DNA of 64,000 nucleotides. Source: an uncultured Eubacteriales bacterium. GTDB taxonomy: Bacteria; Bacillota; Clostridia; Oscillospirales; CAG-382. Shown here piece after piece: positions 16,349 to 24,238 of the stretch. Every line of letters begins with the position of its first letter. Within the stretch, counting starts at the first letter, position 1. The translations under genes and the position numbers were made by a program. The notes under the pieces were generated by a model. That model worked only from the letters and a program-made list of their open reading frames with translations, had not been told where the DNA came from and ran no database searches. The stretch is taken from assembly GCA_900548115.1 (NCBI GenBank), contig URJL01000001.1:62001-126000 (forward strand), given 5' to 3'.

Positions 16349-17062
16349 TTACCCGCGCATTTCCTCGATATGATATACATAAGAAAGCGTTTTGAGCGCT
16401 TCGATTATCTCGCTGTGCGTCTTATATTTTTTCAATTCGGCGCTGCTGATCGAAATGGCGATGGTATACACGCTCAGCCCCGAATTGATATAAGCGGGAT
16501 TGGATTCGATATCGTCGATCGTCAGTCCGAGCCGACGGATGGTCGTGACAAAATCCTGTAAATTGCTGCTGCTTTTCAGCTCCAGATGCACCTCGAAATG
16601 ATTCGAGCGGTTTTTGAGATAAACCTCGAAGCGCGGGAAGACCGAAAGGCAGAAAAGAAGCGCCACGAACGAGAAGAGCGTTACGGTATAATATCCCGCT
16701 CCGCAGCAAAGTCCGATGATTCCGTTTGCCCAAAGTCCGACCGAGGTGGTCAGTCCCTTGATCTGATTGCGCGAGCTGAACAGCATGGAATTGACGCTGA
16801 TGATCGCCGTCGCGATAACCGTCGCCGCCGAGATCATGTAAAGCTGAGCACCCAATCCCGAGAGGTAAATATCGAGCATCATGGCACAGGTCGAGGCGAG
16901 CGACACCAAAATAAAGGTACGCAACCCCGCCGAATGCCGCTTGCTCGAGCGTTCGCATCCGATGACGGCGGAAAGGGTCACCGAGAGACAAATGCGAAGC
17001 AGAATGCTTCCGAATCCGATCTCCTCCGTCCATGTGCCGAGATAGCTTGCTATGGGATCCAT
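16349..17062 (-). CDS. MgtC/SapB-family membrane protein
   Basis: This 237-aa protein has four to five N-terminal hydrophobic helices containing the MgtC signature around IGCERSSKRHSAGLRTFILV (residues ~34-53), and a ~90-residue cytoplasmic C-terminal domain of ACT-like type. MgtC relatives modulate ATP synthase or magnesium and acid-stress responses; they are not transporters in the strict sense. It lies 26 bp downstream of the antiporter gene in the same orientation, forming a two-gene ion-homeostasis operon. Confidence 0.85.
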   Translation of the reverse strand: MDPIASYLGTWTEEIGFGSILLRICLSVTLSAVIGCERSSKRHSAGLRTFILVSLASTCAMMLDIYLSGLGAQLYMISAATVIATAIISVNSMLFSSRNQIKGLTTSVGLWANGIIGLCCGAGYYTVTLFSFVALLFCLSVFPRFEVYLKNRSNHFEVHLELKSSSNLQDFVTTIRRLGLTIDDIESNPAYINSGLSVYTIAISISSAELKKYKTHSEIIEALKTLSYVYHIEEMRG

Positions 17063-17088
17063 ATCGATTCCTCCTTTGTTTTCCCGTT

Positions 17089-18531
17089 TTAACGATTGCC
17101 GAAATGTCTCTGCCGCGGACGATAGGTAAGATCGTATTGCTCCTCCGCCGCGCGAGTGAATTCTTTTTCCTCCTCCGATTCGATATGAGGCGGAAGCTCC
17201 TCCTGAATTTTTTGAATCCGTTCGATCAAAAGCTCGAGCGAGCTCTTCTTTTCGCCCGTTTCGGTCACCTCCTCCACCTCCGTAAGATCTTCAAGCTTTG
17301 TGGAATACGATTTGGAAAGATACAGCGACAGCTTTGCGCACGGCGGACCGATGAGTTCATACAGAACGCTGGACGCGAGAATAATCGTTTCCAGTGCCGC
17401 GCCCGTTTCTCCGCCGAGCGTCCGCGCGCCGAGCGCCGCAAGACCGATGGCGACCCCCGCCTGCGGGATAAGCGCAAGACCGAGATAATTGCGCACCTCT
17501 TTCGGCTTTTTGACCGCCATGCATCCGAGAAAAGCGCCGCCGTATTTGCCGACGATGCGGGCAATAAAATAGCAAACGCCGATTAACAGCAGCGGGAAAT
17601 CGCCCACCGCGTCGGACGGGTCAAAAAGCGAACCCAAATCGAAGCTGAGACCCGAGCGGACGAAAAATAAAAGCAGAAGCGGCGGGCTGAAATAATTCAG
17701 CTGCTTGAACAGCTTGTCGTCGTCGGTGATGTTGATATACACCGTTCCCATCGACATACAGCCGAGAAGAGGCGAAACGTCCATAAGCGCGCAGATGCCG
17801 CAGAAGGCAAAAAGCAGCGCGATCGAAACGATAAGACGGTTGTCGGTGCCGTGCTTGTAAAGCATACCCTTCATGATAAATCCGAAAAGACAGCCGAGCA
17901 AAAGAACACCGAGGTTGATGCCGATCGGCTTTGCCACCGAAAGAAGGCTGAACGCCTCGCCCGAAATTGACGCCGATGCAAGCGAAATGCACAATCCGTA
18001 CGCCACCAGCGCTACAATATCGTCGAGCGCCACCACCTGCAAAAGCGTATTGACAAAATCGCCCTTCGCCCCCGTCTGCCGAATGGTCATAACGGTCGAG
18101 GCGGGCGCGGTCGCCGACGCAAGCGCCGCGAGAACCAGCGAAAAGGCAAGGTTTACCCGCAAAATAAAATACGTTACGATAAAGACGACCAGCGACGCCA
18201 AAAGCGCCTCGGCGATCGTGATGACGATGACCTTCGCGCCGTTTTTCTTCAAGGTGTCGAAACGGAAAAACTCACCTGTCCCGAACGCGATAAAGGCAAG
18301 CGCGATGTCGGCGAGAAAAGACATGCCGTCGATAACGTGCTTCGGAACAAGATTCAGACAATACGGACCGATTAAGATTCCCGCCAATATGTACGCCGTT
18401 ACGTTCGGAAGTTTCAGCCGTTTGGTGACGCGCGTTAAAAGAAAGCCGAAAAACAGCATAAAAGCAACGGAAATAATAACCGTCGCCACCGACGACGTCG
18501 ACTGTATTTTTTGTGACAGTTCATGAAACAT
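17089..18531 (-). CDS. Cation:proton antiporter (CPA2/Kef-like)
   Basis: This 480-aa protein has about 12 hydrophobic segments. Features of the Na+/H+ exchanger fold are visible: KLPNVTAYILAGILIGP near the N-terminus, ASATAPASTVMTIRQTGAKG in the middle and the charged VALDDIVALV segment. The C-terminal ~70 residues are hydrophilic and acidic, with no TrkA-N domain. It probably exchanges K+ or Na+ for protons across the cytoplasmic membrane. GGGGGAGAG precedes the ATG. It is divergent from a LysR gene, and its promoter spacer holds a palindrome. Confidence 0.85.
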   Translation of the reverse strand: MFHELSQKIQSTSSVATVIISVAFMLFFGFLLTRVTKRLKLPNVTAYILAGILIGPYCLNLVPKHVIDGMSFLADIALAFIAFGTGEFFRFDTLKKNGAKVIVITIAEALLASLVVFIVTYFILRVNLAFSLVLAALASATAPASTVMTIRQTGAKGDFVNTLLQVVALDDIVALVAYGLCISLASASISGEAFSLLSVAKPIGINLGVLLLGCLFGFIMKGMLYKHGTDNRLIVSIALLFAFCGICALMDVSPLLGCMSMGTVYINITDDDKLFKQLNYFSPPLLLLFFVRSGLSFDLGSLFDPSDAVGDFPLLLIGVCYFIARIVGKYGGAFLGCMAVKKPKEVRNYLGLALIPQAGVAIGLAALGARTLGGETGAALETIILASSVLYELIGPPCAKLSLYLSKSYSTKLEDLTEVEEVTETGEKKSSLELLIERIQKIQEELPPHIESEEEKEFTRAAEEQYDLTYRPRQRHFGNR

Positions 18532-18594
18532 ACGGTATGCTCTCCCCCTTTTTTCAAATTTTTAAAAATCAGAGCTTGCCAAAATGTATATTCT

Positions 18595-18622
18595 ATGATA
18601 CACTGTTTATGCATAAAGTCAA
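18595..18622 (-). promoter_or_regulatory. Promoter of the antiporter-mgtC operon with palindrome in the spacer
   Basis: On the minus strand TTGACT (18617-18622) and TATCAT (18595-18600) are separated by 16 bp. The 12-bp palindrome TTTATGCATAAA (18606-18617) fills most of the spacer and is a candidate site for the divergent LysR regulator. Confidence 0.55.
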
Positions 18623-18670
18623 GTTATATTTATTTTGTATAGGATAAATTTTTGTTATGGAGGTGCTTTT

Positions 18671-19570
18671 ATGCTGGATGTTAAACTCACAACGCTTCTG
18701 ACAGTCGCGGAGGAAAAAAATTTCACCCGCGCCGCCGCGAAGCTCTCCCTCACCCAGCCGGCGGTAAGCGGGCATATCCGCATGCTCGAAAAAGAGCTGA
18801 ACGTCCGGATCTTTAACCGCGGAGCGGGCGAACTGGTGCTGACGGCAGAGGGAGAGATCGTCGTACGGTACGCCGCGCGTCTGCGGGCGGTCTATGCCAA
18901 AATGCTCCAGACGCTCGCCGACAGCGAACGTCACGTAACCCGTCTTCGCATCGGCATAACCCACACGGCGGAGAGCAATCTGATCACCGAGGTTTTGGCA
19001 AAATACGGCAGTCAAAACAAGAACGTTACCATAACGATTATAACGGATACCATAAATAATCTTTATAGCATGATGGAGACCTATCAGCTGGATCTTGCCA
19101 TTATGGAGGGCAAACCGCAGAATCCTTCGCTGAATTATCTCATGCTCGATACCGATTATCTTGTGTGTGTGCTCCCCGTTCACCACAAGCTTGCCTCCCG
19201 TACAATGGTTACGCTGAACGAACTGAAAAACGAGCAGATGATTCTGCGTCTTCCCTCCTCCGGCACGCGAAAGCTTTTCGAGGCGGCACTGACGGGAATC
19301 AACGAGAGCATCGATTCCTTCAATATCGCCCTTGAGGTCGACAACATCGCAACCATAAAGGATCTGATCCGAAAGGAACTGGGCGTTTCCATCCTGCCGA
19401 AGAGCGCCTGTATGGATGAACTGAAGAAAGGCAAGATCGCCGCGCTTCCCATCGAGAACCTGAGCATGCTGCGCGAAATGAATCTGGTCTACAGCCGCGA
19501 TTTTTCCCACGTGGAAATCCTGACCGACATCATCCGACTGTATCACGATTCCGCCAAGATCTACAACTGA
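18671..19570 (+). CDS. LysR-family regulator divergent from the antiporter operon
   Basis: This 299-aa protein has an N-terminal winged HTH (FTRAAAKLSLTQPAVSGHIRM region, residues ~17-37) and a LysR substrate-binding domain. The ATG at 18671 has GGAGGTG upstream; an in-frame codon at 18635 lacks one and lies in the promoter region. The divergent arrangement with the antiporter and mgtC genes, sharing a 139-bp intergenic region, is the classic layout in which a LysR protein controls its neighbour. Confidence 0.9.
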   Translation: MLDVKLTTLLTVAEEKNFTRAAAKLSLTQPAVSGHIRMLEKELNVRIFNRGAGELVLTAEGEIVVRYAARLRAVYAKMLQTLADSERHVTRLRIGITHTAESNLITEVLAKYGSQNKNVTITIITDTINNLYSMMETYQLDLAIMEGKPQNPSLNYLMLDTDYLVCVLPVHHKLASRTMVTLNELKNEQMILRLPSSGTRKLFEAALTGINESIDSFNIALEVDNIATIKDLIRKELGVSILPKSACMDELKKGKIAALPIENLSMLREMNLVYSRDFSHVEILTDIIRLYHDSAKIYN

Positions 19571-19648
19571 CCTACGTTCTGCTCTCGGCGCTCCGAAGAG
19601 CTTGTGCGAACAGAGCGTTAATAATCTGTTATCGTTTCGGTATGGCTC

Positions 19649-19677
19649 TTGACAGCGAGCGTTTTTGGGATTAAAAT
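19649..19677 (+). promoter_or_regulatory. Promoter of glmM
   Basis: TTGACA (19649-19654) and TAAAAT (19672-19677) are separated by 17 bp. The glmM start is 116 bp downstream. Confidence 0.75.
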
Positions 19678-19793
19678 AATCATGATATGTCATTTTTCTT
19701 GCACAATTATAACAAAAAAGCAAAGAATCGCAAATTTCCGCGCTATCCTCATAATTCTAAAACAGAAACGGACTTATTCCGAAAGGAGTCACT

Positions 19794-21137
19794 ATGGGAA
19801 AATATTTCGGCACCGACGGCTTCCGCGGCGAAGCAAACAAGGTTTTGACCGTTGAACACGCCTATAAAGTGGGACGCTTTCTCGGCTGGCATTACGGAAA
19901 GGAACATAAAGCAAAAATCCTGATCGGCAAGGACACCCGCCGCTCCAGTTATATGTTTGAATACTCACTCGTTGCGGGTCTTGTCGCAAGCGGAGCCGAC
20001 GCTTATCTTCTGCACGTGACCACAACGCCTTCGGTCTCGTATGTCGTGCGCACCGAGGACTTTGACTGCGGCATCATGATCTCGGCAAGCCACAATCCCT
20101 ATTACGATAACGGGATCAAGCTCATTAACAGCCGCGGCGAAAAAATGAGCGAAAGCATGATCGCCGATATCGAGCGCTATCTGGACGGCGAAATGGGGGA
20201 AATTCCCTTTGCCACGGGCGCGGACATCGGCTGTACCGTCGACTATGCCGTCGGTCGTAACCGTTATACCGGGTATATCATCTCGCTTGCCCGCAACTCC
20301 TACAAGGGCAAAAACATCGGTCTCGACTGCTCCAACGGCAGCACGTGGATGCTGGCAAAGAGCATTTTCGATGCGCTCGGTGCCAAGACTTTTGTCATCA
20401 ACAACACGCCGAACGGACTGAACATCAACGAAAACTGCGGCTCGACACACATCGGCTCACTCTGCGAGCTGGTACGCTCAAAAGGTCTTGACATCGGCTT
20501 TGCCTTTGACGGCGATGCCGACCGCTGTCTTGCCGTCGACGAAAACGGAAATGTGCTGACGGGCGACCATATTCTGTATCTGTGCGGCAGCTACATGAAG
20601 GAAATCGGCGAGCTTTCCAAAAATACCGTCGCTACGACAGTCATGTCCAACATGGGTCTTTACAAGGCGCTTGACGCAAAGGGAATCGATTATGTCAAGA
20701 CCGATGTGGGCGATAAATATGTGTACGAAGCCATGCAGAGCGGCGGCTTTCGTTTGGGCGGTGAGGAGTCGGGACACATCATCTTCTCGAAATATGCCAC
20801 CACCGGCGACGGCTTGATCACCGCGCTGAAGATCATGGAGGTCTATATGGAAAAGAAGCTCCCGATTTCGAAGCTTCTCGAAGATTTTAAGCTCTATCCG
20901 CAAATTACCAAAAATGTACGCGTCGCCGACAAAAACGCCGTTCTTTCCGATCCCGACGTGCTGAGCGCCAAAGAGGCGGTCGAGCAAACGCTCGGAGACG
21001 ACGGAAGAATCCTTCTGCGCAAGAGCGGCACCGAACCCGTCGTGCGCGTCATGGTCGAAGCGCCCGACAAGGACGAATGCGTAAAGCTTGCCGACAGCGT
21101 GGTCGATGTGATCGTTAAAAAAGGCTATAATGTGTAA
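19794..21137 (+). CDS. glmM: Phosphoglucosamine mutase GlmM
   Basis: The 447-aa enzyme converts glucosamine-6-phosphate to glucosamine-1-phosphate for UDP-GlcNAc and peptidoglycan synthesis. It begins with KYFGTDGFRG, has the phosphoserine loop ISASHNPYYDNGIK (Ser99), the magnesium loop FDGDADR, the sugar-recognition GGEESGH and the C-terminal phosphate-binding RKSGTEPVVRVM. Length and all four motifs fit GlmM rather than phosphoglucomutase. GAAAGGAG precedes the ATG. It stands alone with its own promoter and terminator. Confidence 0.95.
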   Translation: MGKYFGTDGFRGEANKVLTVEHAYKVGRFLGWHYGKEHKAKILIGKDTRRSSYMFEYSLVAGLVASGADAYLLHVTTTPSVSYVVRTEDFDCGIMISASHNPYYDNGIKLINSRGEKMSESMIADIERYLDGEMGEIPFATGADIGCTVDYAVGRNRYTGYIISLARNSYKGKNIGLDCSNGSTWMLAKSIFDALGAKTFVINNTPNGLNINENCGSTHIGSLCELVRSKGLDIGFAFDGDADRCLAVDENGNVLTGDHILYLCGSYMKEIGELSKNTVATTVMSNMGLYKALDAKGIDYVKTDVGDKYVYEAMQSGGFRLGGEESGHIIFSKYATTGDGLITALKIMEVYMEKKLPISKLLEDFKLYPQITKNVRVADKNAVLSDPDVLSAKEAVEQTLGDDGRILLRKSGTEPVVRVMVEAPDKDECVKLADSVVDVIVKKGYNV

Positions 21138-21176
21138 ATTCTGTTTTGCGGACGGCGGACGGTTCGGCAAACCGAG

Positions 21177-21209
21177 AAAAAGGCTTTGAATTTTTCCAAA
21201 GCCTTTTTT
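21177..21209. terminator. Bidirectional terminator between glmM and the MATE gene
   Basis: AAAAAGGCTTTG pairs with CAAAGCCTTTTTT. An A tract on one side and a T tract on the other let it serve both convergent genes. Confidence 0.85.
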
Positions 21210-21213
21210 GCTG

Positions 21214-22518
21214 TCACGATTTGTCGACGGGAATCCGTTCTCTTTTCCCGAAGACAATCCTCTCCTGAATAAGCGAAATTCCGTAATGCACGACCATGCC
21301 GAAGCCGAACATCCGGATGATCGTGTTCATATCAAATGTGATGGTGTTCGTTCGGTACAGAATATAGAAAATACCGTAATAGCCGAGGTTTATAATCAGT
21401 GAATTGACGGCGTTGCAGCCGGTTTTGCCCAAGCCTATGAAGATGTTGTCGATGATTGCACACCCCGCATACGCGATATAGAAGGGTACAAGTTTGATGA
21501 CAATGGAGAAAATTTCATCCGCATTTCCGAGATTCTGCGCATAACGGAAAAACGGAGTCCATGTCGGAATTGTAACCGCCCAAAGCACAACGCTTGCGGC
21601 GGCTATGAAGTAGTAATTGAACTGCTTCAGTTTTTTGTAGCCGTCCTTGCAGTCCGAGCGGATGACCTCGGCAAGTGCGGAGATCGGAATCAGCAGCCAG
21701 CCCCATATAAAATTGTTTGCAATCCAATAATTGCCCTGCTCGGCAACCATATTCACCATTTTGCAGACCATAACGGCGTAGATGAAGTTGTCGACGAATT
21801 GTTGAAGCCCCGAAAACGCTCCCGTCTTGCACCATTCGAGAAGCATAGCGCCGTCGAATCTTTTGAATCGGCAAAAACGGATATGTCCCTGCTTGTAAAG
21901 GAGCAAAATACAAACCGCCGACAAAAGAGTGTTGGCGATAATATTGGATATCGCCACGCCGTACACACCGAAATTCGGAATCAGCAGAAAATCGGCAAGC
22001 ACCGACAGCATCGTGCGGACGCCGAGAAAAATGTACACATTTTTGTCCTTGCCGATAACGACAAAAACAACATTGGCAAAGCTGACGATGATACCCGTCA
22101 TAAAAGCGATCGTTTCAAGGCGCAGATAGGCAGAGGTGACAGCCAAGTCGATCTCGCCCGGATTCATGGCGCCGATGAGCGCTGAACCGTAGATCAGAAC
22201 GCCGACCGAAAAGAGCGTGTACAAAACAAAGGCGCAGAGTCCTGTTTTGAAGGTTGTTTCCGCAAAGTCGTCTTTGTGATTTTTGAAAATTTTGTTCAGG
22301 ACAGAATACAGCGGTATAATCAGAAACGCCTGCAAGGTTTCGTTAATCAGATCAAACCATTCCATTTGTCCGATGATATCAAATGCGCCGTCTTGTCCGC
22401 CGGCAGATATCAGGAAGGTTTTGACCGTTTGATAGACAGCAGGAATCAAAGCAAGAGCGCAAAGGGAAATCCATAGTCGCCAATTGAACGATTTCAGTTC
22501 AGATAGTCTTTTTCTCAT
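21214..22518 (-). CDS. MATE-like multidrug/polysaccharide export protein
   Basis: This 434-aa protein has about 12 hydrophobic helices in two similar halves, the MATE/MOP-exporter pattern. It would export drugs or other small molecules using an ion gradient. The second half has ISALAEVIRSDCKDG, and GVAISNIIANTLLSA lies near the end of the first half. The start MRKRLSELKS is preceded by a long leader containing a 30-codon ORF. The leader arrangement is typical of inducible resistance genes, and the gene lies directly beside the mobile element, so it may be acquired. Exact substrate is unknown. Confidence 0.75.
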   Translation of the reverse strand: MRKRLSELKSFNWRLWISLCALALIPAVYQTVKTFLISAGGQDGAFDIIGQMEWFDLINETLQAFLIIPLYSVLNKIFKNHKDDFAETTFKTGLCAFVLYTLFSVGVLIYGSALIGAMNPGEIDLAVTSAYLRLETIAFMTGIIVSFANVVFVVIGKDKNVYIFLGVRTMLSVLADFLLIPNFGVYGVAISNIIANTLLSAVCILLLYKQGHIRFCRFKRFDGAMLLEWCKTGAFSGLQQFVDNFIYAVMVCKMVNMVAEQGNYWIANNFIWGWLLIPISALAEVIRSDCKDGYKKLKQFNYYFIAAASVVLWAVTIPTWTPFFRYAQNLGNADEIFSIVIKLVPFYIAYAGCAIIDNIFIGLGKTGCNAVNSLIINLGYYGIFYILYRTNTITFDMNTIIRMFGFGMVVHYGISLIQERIVFGKRERIPVDKS

Positions 22519-22545
22519 AACTATACCTTGTACAGTCTTCGCACA

Positions 22546-22638
22546 CTACACTTGAATTTTTGCAACACCGTATGCCCCAATGAAAAGCGGGCGAGAACTC
22601 CGCTTCTCGATGAAATGCCACTTGCAATGACACGTCAT
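22546..22638 (-). CDS. Putative 30-aa leader peptide upstream of the MATE gene
   Basis: The short ORF starts MTCHCKWHFIEKRSSRP and ends AKIQV. It lies wholly between the promoter (22666-22694) and the MATE start (22518), so it is in the 5' leader. No clear ribosome site is seen. The leader RNA can form a GAAGCGG/CCGCTTTTC hairpin and has two TTGCAA segments that could pair. It may be a translation-attenuation leader or part of a structured RNA rather than a functional protein. Confidence 0.4.
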   Translation of the reverse strand: MTCHCKWHFIEKRSSRPLFIGAYGVAKIQV

Positions 22639-22665
22639 ATATGGGATAAGAAGTTGTACGGCCAT

Positions 22666-22694
22666 ATTATAACACAAAACGTGATGTTTTTCAA
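22666..22694 (-). promoter_or_regulatory. Promoter of the MATE gene
   Basis: On the minus strand TTGAAA (22689-22694) and TATAAT (22666-22671) are separated by 17 bp. It is ~148 bp from the MATE start, giving a long leader. Confidence 0.7.
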
Positions 22695-22736
22695 TGATGA
22701 ATAAAATGTAAGGATAAAAACGGATACGCAGGAAAC

Positions 22737-22777
22737 AAGGAAAAAGGTTCTCGGAGAGAATATTTCCGGGAACCTTT
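22737..22777 (-). terminator. Orphan minus-strand terminator-like hairpin
   Basis: On the minus strand AAAGGTTC...GAACCTTT has additional CGG/CCG pairs and is followed by TTTTTCC. No minus-strand gene is found to its right, so it may be the remains of a gene displaced by the element or part of the element border. The rest of 22519-23094 holds only the leader ORF, the promoter and the hairpins listed; no further gene is supported. Confidence 0.5.
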
Positions 22778-22937
22778 GAACTATTTAGTTTGCGCACACC
22801 CGCCGGAACAGAAGCAGCCAAACGAATCGCACCGGCTCCAACTGTGGTCAAACATTTGGTCAAAAAATTTTCGGAATTTCGGGTGGTGCGAAAGTGGTGG
22901 GAAAACGCTCGATTTTGCCCCGAAAATGCAAAAAACA

Positions 22938-22970
22938 AAGCCGAAAACGAACCGTTTTCGGCTTTATTTG
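22938..22970 (+). terminator. Hairpin at the left border of the element
   Basis: AAAGCCGAAAACG pairs with CGTTTTCGGCTTT around a 3-nt loop, followed by ATTTGG. It resembles a terminator but no plus-strand gene ends immediately before it. Confidence 0.5.
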
Positions 22971-23094
22971 GTACGGATGTTCATAAGGGATTTAATAAAC
23001 ACACCGAAACCGTACAATCATATTTTCAAAAACGCACATTTTTCAATAATCCTCTTTTGCGGTACAATGTACTTGCAAAGGAGGATTTTGCATT

Positions 23095-23277
23095 ATGAAA
23101 GTTCAAGATGTTAAGCACAAAGTAACCCTTGATGATTTTGAGCACCGCCTGCTCATCGGTTGTGTCAATGCCGCAAGAACAATGTATATTGAGCAAAACA
23201 AACCGACCGAGGATGTGTATGATTTGCTTGTCAAAATCATTAAAGCACCGTCAAAGAAAGTGAGTGTGAGAGTATGA
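23095..23277 (+). CDS. Small conserved-looking protein upstream of TnpV
   Basis: This 60-aa protein starts MKVQDVKHKVTLDDFEHR and ends KKVSVRV. AAAGGAGG lies 10 bp upstream and a TACAAT -10 box at 23063. It overlaps tnpV by 4 bp (ATGA), so the two are translationally coupled. No domain is recognised; a role as partner of TnpV is inferred from position. Confidence 0.6.
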   Translation: MKVQDVKHKVTLDDFEHRLLIGCVNAARTMYIEQNKPTEDVYDLLVKIIKAPSKKVSVRV

Positions 23278-23573
23278 AAGATGAATTTGTGAAGAACATA
23301 GGTGTTTGGGGACAGCGGCACTATGCTTACTTGAAAAAGCACAGCCCGACAGTAATCAATGTTATGCGTATGAAAGGAACGCTTGAGCAGTATCTGCGTG
23401 ATCTTGATCGGGACGCACAGGAAATGTTCGAGCTGCTTGTGAAACAGTACGCCAAGATTGAGGGCATCAACGAGCAACTAAAAATTGAGAACCAAATTGA
23501 ATGGGTAGGACGGATGAATAATATCAAAGCACGGGTGACAAATGTTGTAATAGAAGAACTCATATATTGTTGA
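23274..23573 (+). CDS. tnpV: TnpV family transposon-encoded protein
   Basis: This 99-aa protein resembles TnpV of Tn4451-type elements: a helical, charged protein with GVWGQRHYAYLKKHSP, an LEQYLRDLDRDAQEMFELL helix and NQIEWVGRMNNIKARV near the C-terminus. The molecular role is unknown. It marks this region as a Tn4451-like element. A terminator follows within a few bases. Confidence 0.8.
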   Translation: MKDEFVKNIGVWGQRHYAYLKKHSPTVINVMRMKGTLEQYLRDLDRDAQEMFELLVKQYAKIEGINEQLKIENQIEWVGRMNNIKARVTNVVIEELIYC

Positions 23574-23577
23574 AACG

Positions 23578-23605
23578 GCGGAGTCTGAAACATGACTCCG
23601 CTTTT
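23578..23605 (+). terminator. Terminator after tnpV
   Basis: GCGGAGTC pairs with GACTCCGC around an 8-nt loop and is followed by TTTT. The stop codon of tnpV is a few bases upstream. Confidence 0.75.
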
Positions 23606-23714
23606 CATTTTACGGCAAGGCTATGGTGATTTCACAAATCCACCGAAAAATCCGCTCAAGCATCACATAATATTGCTGTATCTGTTTTACAACACAAATA
23701 TCCTAAAAAACGAC

Positions 23715-23743
23715 TTGACAAACGATAAATGTTGCGGTATAAT
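23715..23743 (+). promoter_or_regulatory. Consensus promoter for the DUF3892 gene and its leader
   Basis: TTGACA (23715-23720) and TATAAT (23738-23743) are separated by 17 bp, a full consensus match and one of the strongest promoters in the window. Confidence 0.85.
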
Positions 23744-23761
23744 AGTTACAACAAAGAAAAA

Positions 23762-23862
23762 CGCCCTGAATTTGGTAGAAATTCAGGGCGCCGATGAGCA
23801 TCTTGTAATACTCTATAGTAGCGTATATAGTATACCATATTTTTATGGATTAGTCAAGATGC
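23762..23862 (+). ncRNA. Structured leader RNA (candidate cis-regulatory or small RNA)
   Basis: The transcript can fold a 12-bp perfect hairpin (23762-23773 with 23779-23790, 5-nt loop). It then forms a closing stem GCATCTTG/CAAGATGC (23798-23805 with 23855-23862) that holds two small hairpins, CTATA/TATAG (23813-23817 with 23826-23830) and CCATA/TATGG (23835-23839 with 23844-23848). This is a three-way-junction layout. No open frame explains it. It begins about 10 nt after the promoter start site and ends 35 nt before the DUF3892 start. No known family is recognised. The gap 23574-23897 holds only the terminator, promoter and this RNA. Confidence 0.5.
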
Positions 23863-23897
23863 CATCTATTTGTTAATTCAAACGAAAGGAGAATAAG

Positions 23898-24182
23898 ATG
23901 GTATACATTGATAAAGTGCATTACGAGCAGGATAGATATGGGAATGAATATATTGCGAAATTAAAGTGGACAAACGACCTTTACTCTGCTGCCACAAAAG
24001 AATGCACCAAGCGGGATATGATTAACTTCATAAACGGGCATCCCAATGTTACAAAGACCAAGTATTATCGTTATGGTAATTGGACTGTTGGCGAAGATGT
24101 TCGTGTAGTTGACAACTCATATCTTCGTACAGATGCAAACAACATAAAATCAGATAATCTCGGTTCTCTTCCGAGATATTAA
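23898..24182 (+). CDS. DUF3892-family small protein
   Basis: This 94-aa protein resembles DUF3892: it begins with an I-x-x-V-x-Y-type strand, has MINFINGHPNVTKTKYY in the middle, and ends with the family-typical SYLRTDANNIKSDNLGSLPRY. Function is unknown; members often sit in accessory or defence regions. CGAAAGGAG precedes the ATG. A strong promoter and structured leader precede it and a hairpin (24190-24217) follows it, so it may be a separate transcript from the R-M operon or an attenuated first gene. Confidence 0.7.
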   Translation: MVYIDKVHYEQDRYGNEYIAKLKWTNDLYSAATKECTKRDMINFINGHPNVTKTKYYRYGNWTVGEDVRVVDNSYLRTDANNIKSDNLGSLPRY

Positions 24183-24189
24183 AGAAAAC

Positions 24190-24217
24190 AGGCACAGGAT
24201 TCTATCTTACTGTGCCT
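24190..24217 (+). terminator. Hairpin between the DUF3892 gene and the R-M operon
   Basis: AGGCACAG pairs with CTGTGCCT around a 12-nt loop, followed by CATTTC. It is a weak terminator or attenuator. Confidence 0.45.
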
Positions 24218-24238
24218 CATTTCAAAAAGAGGTTGCCA

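Noticed and set aside
22776..23114. Overlapping plus-strand frames at the left border of the element
   Set aside because: No ribosome site, no domain, and they cross a terminator-like hairpin. Treated as non-coding border sequence.
23762..23790. Hairpin considered as a CRISPR-repeat remnant
   Set aside because: It occurs once, without spacers or cas genes. The only Cas-like protein is an isolated Cas2/SinR-like fold.
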